A DNA stretch of 39,395 bases from the NCBI GenBank assembly GCA_030611515.1, contig JAUWPQ010000006.1, positions 1 to 39,395 on the forward strand. The letters are read 5' to 3'. This document shows positions 23,978 through 32,325 of the stretch, piece after piece. Source of the stretch: Planctomycetota bacterium (lineage in GTDB: Bacteria > Planctomycetota > Planctomycetia > Pirellulales > Thermoguttaceae). How positions within the stretch are numbered: the first letter of the stretch is position 1; each line of letters opens with the position of its first letter. The notes under the pieces were generated by a model that saw only the letters and a list, made by a program, of their open reading frames with translations, was not told the origin of the DNA and made no database searches. Made by a program: the position numbers and the translations under genes.

Positions 23978-23982
23978 CCCAA

Positions 23983-25290
23983 ATGCCACTAACCTCCGTT
24001 CCACATCTCGGCGATCTTGCCCACGACGAGTCGCGGCCGTACCTGTGGACGATGAACTTCGGGCCGCAACATCCCGCCACGCACACCACCTTGCGACTGG
24101 TGCTGAAGCTCGACGGCGAACGGGTGGTCGACGCCATGCCGGACATCGGCTTTCTCCACTCCGGCTTCGAGAAACTCGGCGAACATCTCGACTATAACCA
24201 GTACGTTACCGTCACCGACCGGATGAACTACGTCTCGCCGATGGCCAACAACGTGGGCTGGCATCTGGCGGTGGAGAAGTTGCTGGGTATCGAGACGCCG
24301 CCCCGCTGCCAATCGATCCGGGTGATCGTCGCCGAGCTGGCCCGCATCTCCGACCATCTGCTGTGTCTGGGTGCGATGGGGCTGGACACCGGGGCCCTCA
24401 CCCATTTCATCTACGCCTTCAACCCGCGGGAGCAGATTTCCGACATTTTCGAGGCCCTTTGCGGGGCGCGGTTCACGAACAGCTACACGCGGGTCGGCGG
24501 ACTGATGCGCGACGCCTCGCCGAAGGCCATCGAGATGATTCGCGATTTTCTCAAGCAACTCCCCAAAACGCTTTCCGACCTGGAGCGGCTGATGAACCGC
24601 AACCGGATATTCGTCGACCGCATGAAGGGGGTGGGCGTGTTGAGCAAGGCCGAGGCGATCAACCGCGGCTGCTCCGGCCCGATTGCCCGCGCCAGCGGAG
24701 TCGCCCGCGACCTGCGCAAGGACGAGCCGTATCTGAACTACCGCGATTTCGATTTCAACGTCTGCTGCGCCGAAGGGGGCGACTGCTACGCCCGATACCT
24801 CGTCCGTCTGGCCGAGATCCGCGAGAGCCTCAAAATTATCCATCAGGCGGTCGAGAACCTGCCGGCCGGGCCGGTACACGTTGCGGGGACTGGAAGGGGA
24901 CAGTCCCATTTTCGCGGCGTCGACGACGATCGACAAAACAACGCCGTCGGCGCCGCGAAAATCGGGACAGTCCCCAGAGTGATTTTGCCCGACAAGGAAG
25001 CGGTCGCTTCGACCATCGAGGGTTTGATTTCGCACTTCGAGCTGGTGATGACCAACCGGGGCTTCCAGACGCCTTGCGAGGAGATATACTGCGCCACCGA
25101 GGCGCCGAACGGAGAATTGGGATTTTACATCGTCGGTGACGGCACGTCGCGGGCGTATCGCGCCCGTTGCCGCGGGCCGTCGTTCGTTCACTTCGCCCTG
25201 TTTCCGCATTTGATCCGCGGCCACACGATCGGCGACGTGGTGGCGGTGCTGGGTAGTCTGAACATAATCGCGGCGGAGTTGGATCGGTAA
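23983..25290 (+). CDS. nuoD: NADH-quinone oxidoreductase subunit D with in-frame insertion
   Basis: The 49-kDa type subunit that forms the quinone site with NuoB, 435 residues. Motifs: MNFGPQHPATHTTLRLVLKLDGE, DIGFLHSGFEKLGEH, NQYVTVTDRMNYVSPM and the C-terminal CRGPSFVHFALFPHLIRGH, then VAVLGSLNIIAAELDR. I chose ATG 23983; the longer frame begins inside the repeat upstream. Residues about 302-332 (between the motif NLPAGPVHVA and ILPDKEAVASTIEGLI) are an extra stretch written by a long inverted repeat. Homologues go straight from the Gly-Pro segment to the Pro-Lys-Glu segment. The stop overlaps the nuoE start (TAATG). Confidence 0.96.
   Translation: MPLTSVPHLGDLAHDESRPYLWTMNFGPQHPATHTTLRLVLKLDGERVVDAMPDIGFLHSGFEKLGEHLDYNQYVTVTDRMNYVSPMANNVGWHLAVEKLLGIETPPRCQSIRVIVAELARISDHLLCLGAMGLDTGALTHFIYAFNPREQISDIFEALCGARFTNSYTRVGGLMRDASPKAIEMIRDFLKQLPKTLSDLERLMNRNRIFVDRMKGVGVLSKAEAINRGCSGPIARASGVARDLRKDEPYLNYRDFDFNVCCAEGGDCYARYLVRLAEIRESLKIIHQAVENLPAGPVHVAGTGRGQSHFRGVDDDRQNNAVGAAKIGTVPRVILPDKEAVASTIEGLISHFELVMTNRGFQTPCEEIYCATEAPNGELGFYIVGDGTSRAYRARCRGPSFVHFALFPHLIRGHTIGDVVAVLGSLNIIAAELDR
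24886..24980. repeat. Inverted repeat inside nuoD
   Basis: Arms GGGGACAGTCCCATTTTCGC (24896-24919, continuing GGCG) and its reverse complement CGCCGCGAAAATCGGGACAG (24951-24975, continuing TCCCC). The GGGACAGTCCC core is itself palindromic. The element is read in the nuoD frame. Confidence 0.95.
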
Positions 25291-25796
25291 TGAATGTTTT
25301 GGACGCGGAAGTCCGCAAAAATATCGAAAGTTGCCTCGGACGATATCCGACCAAACAAGCGGCCATGCTCCCGGCGCTGCATCTGGTGAACGATCGGCTG
25401 GGATACGTGCCGCCGAGGGCGGTGGTCGAGATCGCGGAACTGCTTGAACTTGCCCCCGCTCAGGTGCAAGATACGCTCAGCTTCTATGAATTCTTCAAGC
25501 AAGACAAACCGCAAGGAAAATATCGCCTGTGGGTCTGCCGCTCGATCGGTTGCGCTGCCCGCGGCGGGGAGGAACTGCTGGAATACCTGTGTGATAAGCT
25601 GAACGTCCGCCTGGGCGAAACGACCGCCGACGGCCGCGTTTCGCTGGAATACGCCGAGTGTCTCGGGGCCTGCGACGTGGCCCCGGCGATTCTGGTGAAC
25701 GATACGCTGCATGGGAATATGACGGTGGAAAAGATTGATGAATTAGTAGATCAAATGTCCAATGACCAATGTTCAATGTCCAATGCAGATTCATAA
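25290..25796 (+). CDS. nuoE: NADH-quinone oxidoreductase subunit E
   Basis: 168-residue thioredoxin-fold subunit carrying a [2Fe-2S] cluster. Ligands: VCRSIGCAARGG and AECLGACDVAP, the normal Cys-x4-Cys and Cys-x3-Cys pairs. The N-terminal helical part (IESCLGRYPTKQAAMLPALH, then LVNDRLGYVP) is typical. The last 15 residues (MSNDQCSMSNADS) are written by an AATGTCC heptamer array, so the stop codon is supplied by the repeat region. Confidence 0.96.
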   Translation: MNVLDAEVRKNIESCLGRYPTKQAAMLPALHLVNDRLGYVPPRAVVEIAELLELAPAQVQDTLSFYEFFKQDKPQGKYRLWVCRSIGCAARGGEELLEYLCDKLNVRLGETTADGRVSLEYAECLGACDVAPAILVNDTLHGNMTVEKIDELVDQMSNDQCSMSNADS

Positions 25797-25832
25797 ACAT
25801 TGGTCATTGGACATTGGAAATTGAAAATTATG
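25754..25832. repeat. Foldback heptamer array overlapping the nuoE end and the nuoF start
   Basis: Left arm 25754-25788: AATGTCC, AATGACC, AATGTTC, AATGTCC, AATGCAG. Right arm 25798-25832: CATTGGT, CATTGGA, CATTGGA, AATTGAA, AATTATG. The last three bases of the final unit are the nuoF ATG. Confidence 0.97.
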
Positions 25833-27173
25833 ACCCACGAACCCGTCCTACTGGCGAACGTCGAAAAAAAAGACAGCCACACGCTGGCCGTGTACGAGGC
25901 CGGCGGCGGGTATCGTGGTCTGCGCCGGGCGTTGAAAGAAATGTCGCCCGAGGACGTGGTCGAACTGGTCAAGCAGAGCGGGCTGCGCGGCCGAGGCGGG
26001 GCGGGGTTTCCCGCCGGAATGAAATGGTCCTTCCTGCCCGAGAAACATCCCGGACCGATCTATTTCTGTGTCAACGCCGACGAAAGCGAGCCGGGAACTT
26101 TCGTCAACCGCGTACAAATGGAACTCGATCCGCATCAGGTACTCGAAGGGACCATCCTCAGTTGCTACGCCACCCGCGCAACGACCGCCTACGTCTACCT
26201 CCGCTACGAATATCCTTTGTGCCGGCGGCGGATGCAGGCGGCCATCGACGAGTGTTGCGCCGCCGGATACTTGGGGTCCAACATACTCGGCAGCGATTTC
26301 TCGCTGGACGTTTACATCCACGTCGGCGCGGGTGCCTACGTCTGCGGCGAGGAGACCGGCCTGATCGAGAGCATCGAAGGCCGTCGGGCCTGGCCGCGGA
26401 TCAAACCGCCGTTCCCGGCCGTCGAGGGGCTTTTCCGAAAGCCGACCGTGGTACACAACGTCGAGACGCTCGCCTGTGTGAAGCACATCGTCGATCGGGG
26501 CGCGGGGTGGTTCCGTTCGATGGGCACTCCGCCCGAGCCGAACAATCCCCGCGACCCCGGCAGCTTTGGCCCGAAACTGTTCGGACTTTCAGGGCACGTC
26601 AACCGCCCGGGGTGCTACGAGGCCCCGCTGGGTATCAGCGTCGGTCAACTGATCGAGCAGTTCGGCGGCGGCGTTTGGAAGGGGCGGAAGGCGAAGGCGG
26701 CCGTGCTCGGCGGACTGAGCACCGGCGTGGTCGCGACTGCGGAGTTCGACACCCCGCTGGACTTCGCCGCGCCGATGCGGGTAGGATGTCCGGGGCTTGG
26801 CACCGGCGGCGTTGTCGTGCTGGACGAGACCTACTCGATGGTCGATTTCCTGCACAACAGTTGCCGTTTCTTTGCCCACGAGAGCTGCGGCCAGTGTACG
26901 CCCTGCCGCGAGGGGACGTATTGGGCCTTGCAAATGATGGAGCGGATCAAGGCCGGCCGGGGACGGCTGCGCGATCTCGACTTGCTTCGGGAGATCGGCG
27001 AGTCGATCGGGATCATGCCCGGCACGACGATTTGCGGGCTGGCCGACGGCGCCGCCTGGCCGATCAAGACCGCGCTGAGCAAGTTCCGCGACGAGTTTGA
27101 GGAATATATTATGCGTACCAATCCCAACGGATACATGGAAACGGAACCGGTGGAGGCGCTGGTTGGCGTTTAA
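25830..27173 (+). CDS. nuoF: NADH-quinone oxidoreductase subunit F
   Basis: The NADH- and FMN-binding 51-kDa type subunit, 447 residues. Visible: the FMN/NADH loop LRGRGGAGFPAGMKWSF, CVNADESEPGTFVNR, GAYVCGEETGLIESIEG, and the N3 [4Fe-4S] ligands in HESCGQCTPCREG plus the later Cys in TTICGLADGAAWP. I chose ATG 25830 because the upstream in-frame ATG lies in the repeat and gives a non-conserved 10-residue extension. The start codon is the end of a heptamer array and there is no normal ribosome binding site. Together with NuoE and NuoG it forms the electron-input module. Confidence 0.97.
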   Translation: MTHEPVLLANVEKKDSHTLAVYEAGGGYRGLRRALKEMSPEDVVELVKQSGLRGRGGAGFPAGMKWSFLPEKHPGPIYFCVNADESEPGTFVNRVQMELDPHQVLEGTILSCYATRATTAYVYLRYEYPLCRRRMQAAIDECCAAGYLGSNILGSDFSLDVYIHVGAGAYVCGEETGLIESIEGRRAWPRIKPPFPAVEGLFRKPTVVHNVETLACVKHIVDRGAGWFRSMGTPPEPNNPRDPGSFGPKLFGLSGHVNRPGCYEAPLGISVGQLIEQFGGGVWKGRKAKAAVLGGLSTGVVATAEFDTPLDFAAPMRVGCPGLGTGGVVVLDETYSMVDFLHNSCRFFAHESCGQCTPCREGTYWALQMMERIKAGRGRLRDLDLLREIGESIGIMPGTTICGLADGAAWPIKTALSKFRDEFEEYIMRTNPNGYMETEPVEALVGV

Positions 27174-27174
27174 T

Positions 27175-27190
27175 GCGAAACCGCAAGCGG
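27175..27190. repeat. GCGAAACCGCAAGCGG element, copy 2
   Basis: Perfect GCGAAACCGCAAGCGG two bases after the nuoF stop. Confidence 0.8.
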
Positions 27191-27194
27191 CTTA

Positions 27195-27231
27195 CTTACT
27201 ACCCACTACCCACTATCCACTAGCTCCCATG
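27195..27231. repeat. CACTACC-type heptamer array before nuoG
   Basis: Short degenerate run (TTACTAC, CCACTAC, CCACTAT, CCACTAG, CTCCCATG) ending at the nuoG start. Confidence 0.8.
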
Positions 27232-28827
27232 CCGACTGTCATCATCGACAACCGCGAGCTCGAAATTCCCGCCGGACGCCGGCTGAACGGCATCGAGGCC
27301 GCGCGGCTCGCGGGCGTCGAGATCCCGCACTACTGCTGGCATCCGGGCCTGTCGGTGGCGGGAAGTTGCCGCATGTGTCTGGTCGAGGTCGGTACGCGCG
27401 ACCCGAAAACGGGCGAGATCGAGATGCAGCCGAAGCTGGTGCCCGCCTGCAACACAATCGTCGCCGACAACATGGTGCTGGTTACCAACAGCGAAAAGGT
27501 GGCCCGGGCCAGAGCGATGGTCGAGGAAGACCTGCTGCTGCGCCATCCGATCGACTGCCCTATCTGCGACAAGGCGGGCGAGTGCCTATTGCAGGATTAT
27601 CACTTCGAGTACGGCCAACCCGAGCGGCGGGCCGACATCCGGCCCTTTACCAGCCGGCGGCGCGATCTGGGCGACGTGACGCTGTTCGTCGATCGTTGCG
27701 TGATGTGCGGCCGATGCGTCCGCTTCGCCCGGGAAATCAGCGGAACGAGCGAGTTGATGGTAACCGGCCGCGGCGCCCGAGCGGAAATTGAAGTCGTGGC
27801 CGGCTATCCATTGAACAACAAACTCTCGGGCAACGTCGTCGATCTCTGTCCGGTCGGCGCGCTCGGCGACAAGGATTTTTTATATCGGCAACGGGTCTGG
27901 TATCTGCGGCGGCATCGGGGCGTTTGCACCGGCTGTTCGACCGGCTGCTCGATCTGGATCGAGGAGAACCAGGACCGCGTCTGGCGGATCAAGCCGCGTG
28001 AAAACCCGTTGGTCAACAAGTGGTGGATCTGCAACGACGGGCGGTACGACTATCCGCACGTCCACGACCCCCGCCGGCTGACGCAGCCGACCGGCCGCGA
28101 CGGCTTGGCAATCGACTGGACCGCTCTGCCGAACGAACTGAATCGGTCGCTCGGCGAGGCCGGCCGGCTGGCTGCGGTGCTCTCGCCTTTCCTGACGGTC
28201 GAAGAGGCGTACTTGCTCTGCAAGCTGATCCGCGGCATCGACGCCGAAGCGCCGCTGGCCATAGGCCCCGTGCCGGAGGTGGGCGAGGACGAGCGGTTCC
28301 CCGGCGGGTTCACGATTCGGGCGGAAAAATGTCCCAACCGCCGCGGCGTGGAGGCGGTGATTGCCCATTTCGCTCGACGTGTGGCCACTTTCGACGAACT
28401 CCTCGCCGAATTGGACCAGGACGCGGTGCAGGGCGTTTGGGTCTCCGGTGGGTACAAGCACGAGTGGATCGGCCAGGCGACCGCCGCGCGGTTCGAGCGG
28501 CTGAAGCTGCTGGTCGTGCAAGACCTGTTCCCCTCGCCGTTGTCCGAGCGGGCGACTTACCTGCTTCCCGGCGCGGCTTATCCCGAGCGCGAAGGTTCGT
28601 ACGTCAACTGTGCCGATCGGCTGCAATCGGTCCGCCGAGCGATTCGCCCCCCGGCCGGCGTCAGGACCGAAGGGAGCCTCTGCTGGGAGTTGCTCGGTCG
28701 GAAAGGTTTGTATAATGCCAGGGCGGCGCTCGACGAGATCGCCCGAGAGATGTTGTATTTTTCCGTCGCCGTCGAGCCGGCGCCGGAGATGGGGATTGAT
28801 TTGAAGGCGAATTTGTTGGCCGGGTGA
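27229..28827 (+). CDS. nuoG: NADH-quinone oxidoreductase subunit G, short form
   Basis: 532 residues. It has an N-terminal [2Fe-2S] domain (HYCWHPGLSVAGSCRMCLVEVG), the His/Cys region DCPICDKAGECLLQDYHFEYG, a [4Fe-4S] motif DRCVMCGRCVRFAREI with NVVDLCPVGAL, and a second set CTGCSTGCSIWI. The C-terminal 200 residues are a reduced relic of the molybdopterin-oxidoreductase domain, shorter than in many NuoG (about 700-900). Start at ATG 27229; the upstream in-frame extension runs through the repeats. The stop is followed immediately by the AGAGAGA array. Confidence 0.95.
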   Translation: MPTVIIDNRELEIPAGRRLNGIEAARLAGVEIPHYCWHPGLSVAGSCRMCLVEVGTRDPKTGEIEMQPKLVPACNTIVADNMVLVTNSEKVARARAMVEEDLLLRHPIDCPICDKAGECLLQDYHFEYGQPERRADIRPFTSRRRDLGDVTLFVDRCVMCGRCVRFAREISGTSELMVTGRGARAEIEVVAGYPLNNKLSGNVVDLCPVGALGDKDFLYRQRVWYLRRHRGVCTGCSTGCSIWIEENQDRVWRIKPRENPLVNKWWICNDGRYDYPHVHDPRRLTQPTGRDGLAIDWTALPNELNRSLGEAGRLAAVLSPFLTVEEAYLLCKLIRGIDAEAPLAIGPVPEVGEDERFPGGFTIRAEKCPNRRGVEAVIAHFARRVATFDELLAELDQDAVQGVWVSGGYKHEWIGQATAARFERLKLLVVQDLFPSPLSERATYLLPGAAYPEREGSYVNCADRLQSVRRAIRPPAGVRTEGSLCWELLGRKGLYNARAALDEIAREMLYFSVAVEPAPEMGIDLKANLLAG

Positions 28828-28831
28828 GGTC

Positions 28832-28964
28832 GAGAAGAAGAGGGAAGAGAGAAGGGAGAAGAGAGAAGAGAGAAGAGAGAGGGGAGAAGAGAGAAGAGAG
28901 AGGGGAGAAGAGAGAAGAGGGAGGGGAGAAGAGAGAAGAGGGAGGGGAGAAGAGAGAAGAGAGA
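28832..28964. repeat. 19-unit heptamer array (AGAGAGA, AGAGGGA, GGGGAGA)
   Basis: The tract divides perfectly into 19 units of 7 bp. A higher-order 21-bp period is visible (GGGGAGA, AGAGAGA, AGAGGGA). Located in the 261-nt gap between nuoG and nuoH. A minus-strand frame through it is only low-complexity coding by chance. Confidence 0.97.
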
Positions 28965-28982
28965 TTGAAAGCAATGTTGGCT

Positions 28983-28998
28983 GCGAAACCGCAAGCGG
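28983..28998. repeat. GCGAAACCGCAAGCGG element, copy 3
   Basis: Identical to copy 2, between the purine array and the CACTACC array. Confidence 0.8.
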
Positions 28999-29014
28999 TT
29001 TTCTCAGTTTCATT

Positions 29015-29091
29015 CACTACCCACTATCCACTACCCACTATCCACTACCCACTATCCACTACCCACTATCCACTACCCATTACCCACTATG
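29015..29091. repeat. 11-unit CACTACC/CACTATC array ending in the nuoH start codon
   Basis: Units alternate CACTACC and CACTATC (a 14-bp higher period), then CATTACC and CACTATG. The final ATG is the nuoH start. Confidence 0.98.
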
Positions 29092-30309
29092 CCGCCAGTT
29101 CTCGAATCACTGCTGAAGATTGCCGTGCTGGTCGGCGGTCTGATGACTGCGGCGGCATATTTGGTGCTGGTCGAGCGTTGGATCGCGGCTTGGGTGCAGG
29201 ACCGCTTGGGGCCGAACCGGGTGGGAGTGCCGCTGACGAAAATCCGGCTGTTCGGACTGGGCCAGCCGGTGGCCGACGGAGTGAAGTTTCTGACCAAGGG
29301 GGAGTTCACACCCGGACAAGTGGACAAGATTTTGTACTTCGTCGCGCCGGTGGCGATTTTCGTCGCCGCGATGGCGGCATTCGCGGTGGTCCCGCTGGGC
29401 AGCGTCGTGTTGCCGGCCTCGTGGGGCTTCGACGGACCGGTCCGGCTGGCCGTCGCGCCGGGGTTGGACGTGGGTATGCTCTACATCTTCGCCGTCGGCA
29501 GCGTGGCCGTCTACGGCGTGGTCCTCGGCGGCTGGGCCAGCAACAACAAGTACAGCTTCTTCGGCGCAGTCCGCAGCAGCGCCCAGTTGATCTCCTACGA
29601 GTTGCCGCTGGGACTCGGCATTCTCGGCGTGATATTGGCGACCGGATCGTTGAGGCTCGACAACATCATCGTCGAGCAGGCGCGATCGGGTACGTGGAAC
29701 GTGTTCGTCCAGCCGTTGGGGTTCGTGGTTTTCTGCGTGGCGGCGTTCGCCGAGGCCGGCCGATTGCCCTTCGACCTGCCCGAGGCCGAGCAGGAACTCG
29801 TCGGCGGATACCATACCGAGTATCTTGGCGTCAAACTGATGCTGTTCATGGTCTCCGAGTTCCTGCACATGATCCTGGCGGCGTTTCTGATCGTGATCCT
29901 GTTCCTTGGCGGCTGGCATTTCTGGGGCCTGACCGGCTCGGCCGAGGCGGTCTCCTGGCCGGTGGCCTTGCTACGGGTGGTCGTGCTGCTGGCGAAAGTG
30001 ATGGGCGTAATCCTGTTCTTCATGCTTGCCCGCTGGAGTTGGCCCCGATTTCGATACGATCAGTTGATGGAAGTCGCCTGGAAGGTGATGATCCCCTGGG
30101 GGTTGATAAACGTGGTCGTGGTAGCCACGTGGATGGAGTACGGTGTCCAACTGGCAAGACCGTGGAACCTTTCCGCCGCGCAAGGCATGGCCATCGTCGG
30201 CTGGGGAGTCTTGTTGCTTTGCTGGCTGGCGACCACGATTATCGACCCCACCGCGTCGGGCAACCGCCCGCGACGCGATTTGTCGGTAAATGATAATTGT
30301 TCGGAATAG
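29089..30309 (+). CDS. nuoH: NADH-quinone oxidoreductase subunit H
   Basis: 406-residue membrane subunit at the quinone end of complex I with about eight hydrophobic segments. Conserved blocks: LVERWIAAWVQDRLGPNRVG, LGQPVADGVKFLTKGEF, SSAQLISYELPLGLGIL and the acidic loop AFAEAGRLPFDLPEAEQELVGGYHTEY. The last 25 residues are polar. The ATG is the end of a heptamer repeat; no other start fits the family alignment. Confidence 0.96.
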   Translation: MPPVLESLLKIAVLVGGLMTAAAYLVLVERWIAAWVQDRLGPNRVGVPLTKIRLFGLGQPVADGVKFLTKGEFTPGQVDKILYFVAPVAIFVAAMAAFAVVPLGSVVLPASWGFDGPVRLAVAPGLDVGMLYIFAVGSVAVYGVVLGGWASNNKYSFFGAVRSSAQLISYELPLGLGILGVILATGSLRLDNIIVEQARSGTWNVFVQPLGFVVFCVAAFAEAGRLPFDLPEAEQELVGGYHTEYLGVKLMLFMVSEFLHMILAAFLIVILFLGGWHFWGLTGSAEAVSWPVALLRVVVLLAKVMGVILFFMLARWSWPRFRYDQLMEVAWKVMIPWGLINVVVVATWMEYGVQLARPWNLSAAQGMAIVGWGVLLLCWLATTIIDPTASGNRPRRDLSVNDNCSE

Positions 30310-30333
30310 ACAATAAACGCCCCGCGACTGCGT

Positions 30334-30416
30334 GGGTGCCATGGGTAAGCGAAGCTTACCCGTGACAATAAGTTCCACAACAGGACACGGGTAAGCCATG
30401 CTTACCCATGCCACCC
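30334..30416. repeat. 31-bp inverted repeat with nested hairpins between nuoH and nuoI
   Basis: Arms 30334-30364 and 30386-30416, starting GGGTGCCATGGGTAAGC and ending GCTTACCCATGCCACCC, four mismatches. Each arm folds on itself (GGGTAAGC and GCTTACCC). Shares the GGGTGCCA ends with the element at 21692. Confidence 0.93.
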
Positions 30417-30427
30417 AACGAACAACC

Positions 30428-30976
30428 ATGAAATCAGACGACCGGAACATCAACTGGGTGCAAGAACCGCGATTGGGACTGGCTGGCCGATCGTACCTGC
30501 TGTTGTTCGTTCAAGGGCTGACCACCACGCTGCGACATTTTTTCAGCCGCAAAAAGACGGTCCAATCGCCCGAGCAGCGACACGAGATTCCCGATCCGTC
30601 GATCTACCGCGGCGTGCATCGGCTGAATCGGGACCAGCGGGGCCGGGTGAAATGCGTTGCCTGCTTCCTTTGCGCCACGGCCTGTCCGGCCAATTGCATC
30701 GACATCGTGGCGGCCGAAAGTCCCTGGACGGACCGCGAGAAATATCCCCAGTCCTTCACGATCGACGAGCTTCGGTGTATCTTTTGCGGGATGTGCGAAG
30801 AGGCATGCCCGGTCGATGCCATCGAACTGACGAGTCTCTACGACCTATCGGGCAAGAGCCGCGAGGAGATGGTCTTCGACAAGGAAAAGCTGTTGAGCGT
30901 TTACGATCGGACGAAGGACGCCAAGCCGATGAGAACGAGTAGGGGCGAGGGGCGAGGGGCGGGGGACGGGGAATGA
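30428..30976 (+). CDS. nuoI: NADH-quinone oxidoreductase subunit I
   Basis: 182-residue ferredoxin-like subunit holding two [4Fe-4S] clusters (N6a, N6b). Ligand motifs: CVACFLCATACPANCIDIV and CIFCGMCEEACPVDAIEL. An N-terminal amphipathic helix (LLLFVQGLTTTLRHFF) should sit on the membrane. ATG 30428 was chosen; the in-frame ATG ten codons upstream lies inside the inverted repeat. The C-terminal 12 residues (RGEGRGAGDGE) and the stop come from a GGGGCGA array. Confidence 0.96.
   Translation: MKSDDRNINWVQEPRLGLAGRSYLLLFVQGLTTTLRHFFSRKKTVQSPEQRHEIPDPSIYRGVHRLNRDQRGRVKCVACFLCATACPANCIDIVAAESPWTDREKYPQSFTIDELRCIFCGMCEEACPVDAIELTSLYDLSGKSREEMVFDKEKLLSVYDRTKDAKPMRTSRGEGRGAGDGE
30942..30976. repeat. 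Heptamer array, GGGGCGA type, ending in the nuoI stop
   Basis: Units GGGGCGA, GGGGCGA, GGGGCGG, GGGACGG, GGAATGA; the last three bases are the stop. Confidence 0.95.
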
Positions 30977-30993
30977 ACCGCTTGCGGTTTCGC
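30976..30993. repeat. GCGAAACCGCAAGCGG element, copy 4 (minus orientation)
   Basis: Read on the minus strand as GCGAAACCGCAAGCGGTT; starts at the last base of the nuoI stop. Confidence 0.8.
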
Positions 30994-31014
30994 ACTGCCG
31001 ATTGCTGACAGGTT

Positions 31015-31746
31015 ATGACCAATCACCAACACATCCTGACTCTCGCCGTGTTGCTCGGCGCCGTGGGGCTTTGGCTGATGCTGCCGCGCGGCGGCGCTCG
31101 GGGGCGCGCGGTGGGAACCGTGCTGGGTATTGTCGCTCTGGGATTATGGTTCTCGCAGTTTCACGGACTCGGCCAATGGACGGCCGACGGCATGTTCTTC
31201 GTGCTCGCGGCCATAGCCGTCGTGGCGGCCGTCGGCGCGGTAACGTCCCGCAATCCGGTCTACTGCGCGATTTGGTTCGGCCTGTCGCTGCTGGGCACCG
31301 CCGGGTTGCTGTTGCTGGCAGGCGCCCAGTTTATCGCCGTGGCCACCGTGCTGGTATACGCCGGCGCGATCCTGGTTATGTTTCTGTTCGTGCTGATGGT
31401 TGCCCAGCCCGAAGGGAAAGCGTCCTGCGATCAGATGAGTTGGGAAGCTGGTGTTTCGGCCGCGGCGGGGATTGCGATGGTGGGCGTTCTTTCGGTCGCC
31501 ATCGGCGGGATCCTTGCGCCTTCGTGTCCCGCCATGCCGCCGATCGCGCCTCCGACGCAAGAAGAATTGGCCGCCGGCGTCCTCGATCCGCATCAGGTGG
31601 CCCGATTGGGCGACGAATTGTTCGGCCGCCGGCTGATAGCGGTCGAAGTTGCTGGAACGTTGTTGTTGGCCGCGCTGGTTGGCGCGGCGGTTATCGTCAA
31701 TCAGTTTAGCGGCCGTCGGCACGACGGCCAACAAAAAACCGTTTAG
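31015..31746 (+). CDS. nuoJ: NADH-quinone oxidoreductase subunit J
   Basis: 243-residue membrane subunit with five hydrophobic segments. The conserved TM3 block is VTSRNPVYCAIWFGLSLLGT, then LLAGAQFIAVATVLVYAGAI and LVMFLFVLMVAQ. A Pro-rich periplasmic-type loop (APSCPAMPPIAPPTQEELAA) precedes the last helix (VEVAGTLLLAALVGAAVIV). Only 8 nt separate it from nuoK, one of the few repeat-free joints in the operon. Confidence 0.95.
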   Translation: MTNHQHILTLAVLLGAVGLWLMLPRGGARGRAVGTVLGIVALGLWFSQFHGLGQWTADGMFFVLAAIAVVAAVGAVTSRNPVYCAIWFGLSLLGTAGLLLLAGAQFIAVATVLVYAGAILVMFLFVLMVAQPEGKASCDQMSWEAGVSAAAGIAMVGVLSVAIGGILAPSCPAMPPIAPPTQEELAAGVLDPHQVARLGDELFGRRLIAVEVAGTLLLAALVGAAVIVNQFSGRRHDGQQKTV

Positions 31747-31754
31747 CGGCCGCC

Positions 31755-32204
31755 ATGCATCCCGAAATCGCACTGTTGAACGACTTTCTGCTCGTCGGGG
31801 CCGCGCTGTTCGGCGTCGGGCTGATCGGTTTCGTGAGCCGGCGGAACATGATCGTGATGTTCCTGTCGGTCGAGATCATGTTGCAGGGGGTGTCGTTGAG
31901 TCTGGCGGCTTGGGGGCGGTTCCACAACGACTTCGGCGGCCAGACGTTGGTGTTGTTTATTATCGCCGTGGCGGCCTGCGAGGCGGCCATCGCGCTGGCG
32001 CTGATACTGACGTTGTTCCATCGCCGGTGCAGCCTTGATATCGCCGCCTGGCACTTTTTGCGCGAGGCCAACCAACCGCCGTTCAGGGATGTGCCTTTGC
32101 CTGAGGAGCCAGCCGAGCGGCGCGAGCCGTGGCCCCGTTTGCCGCCCGCCGGCGTGCGCCCGGAGACGTTCGGGGAAAAGGATAAATATAGGCCGAGAGT
32201 TTGA
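31755..32204 (+). CDS. nuoK: NADH-quinone oxidoreductase subunit K with long tail
   Basis: The first 100 residues are a standard three-helix NuoK with the conserved Glu residues in FLSVEIMLQGVSLSLAAWG and AVAACEAAIALALILTLF, part of the proton channel. At 149 residues it is about 45 longer than usual. The extra tail (AWHFLREANQPPFRDV, then EEPAERREPWPRLPP) is polar, Pro/Glu-rich and has no clear repeat signature. Tail function unknown. Confidence 0.95.
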   Translation: MHPEIALLNDFLLVGAALFGVGLIGFVSRRNMIVMFLSVEIMLQGVSLSLAAWGRFHNDFGGQTLVLFIIAVAACEAAIALALILTLFHRRCSLDIAAWHFLREANQPPFRDVPLPEEPAERREPWPRLPPAGVRPETFGEKDKYRPRV

Positions 32205-32207
32205 GGG

Positions 32208-32314
32208 AATGACGAATGTCGAAATTCAAATGTCGAATGAATGACGAATGACGAATGTCGAAAACCGGAATGCCGACGTATTCATTCGACATTTGAATTT
32301 CGACATTCGTCATT
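32208..32314. repeat. Foldback heptamer array, GAATGTC type, between nuoK and nuoL
   Basis: Left arm from 32208: GAATGAC, GAATGTC, GAAATTC, AAATGTC, GAATGAA, TGACGAA, TGACGAA, TGTCGAA. Right arm 32280-32314: ATTCATT, CGACATT, TGAATTT, CGACATT, CGTCATT. It ends 11 nt before nuoL. Confidence 0.95.
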
Positions 32315-32325
32315 TTTAGTGATCC

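Noticed and set aside
23878-23982. N-terminal extension of NuoD from the first in-frame ATG
   Set aside because: The 35 codons are mostly repeat sequence (ending SSFIIHHFTQ) and unlike any NuoD start; the ATG at 23983 fits the family.
28824-30293. A 489-codon plus-strand frame through the purine array and nuoH
   Set aside because: It is a shadow: the first part is low-complexity repeat and the rest is nuoH in another frame with Arg/Gly-rich composition.
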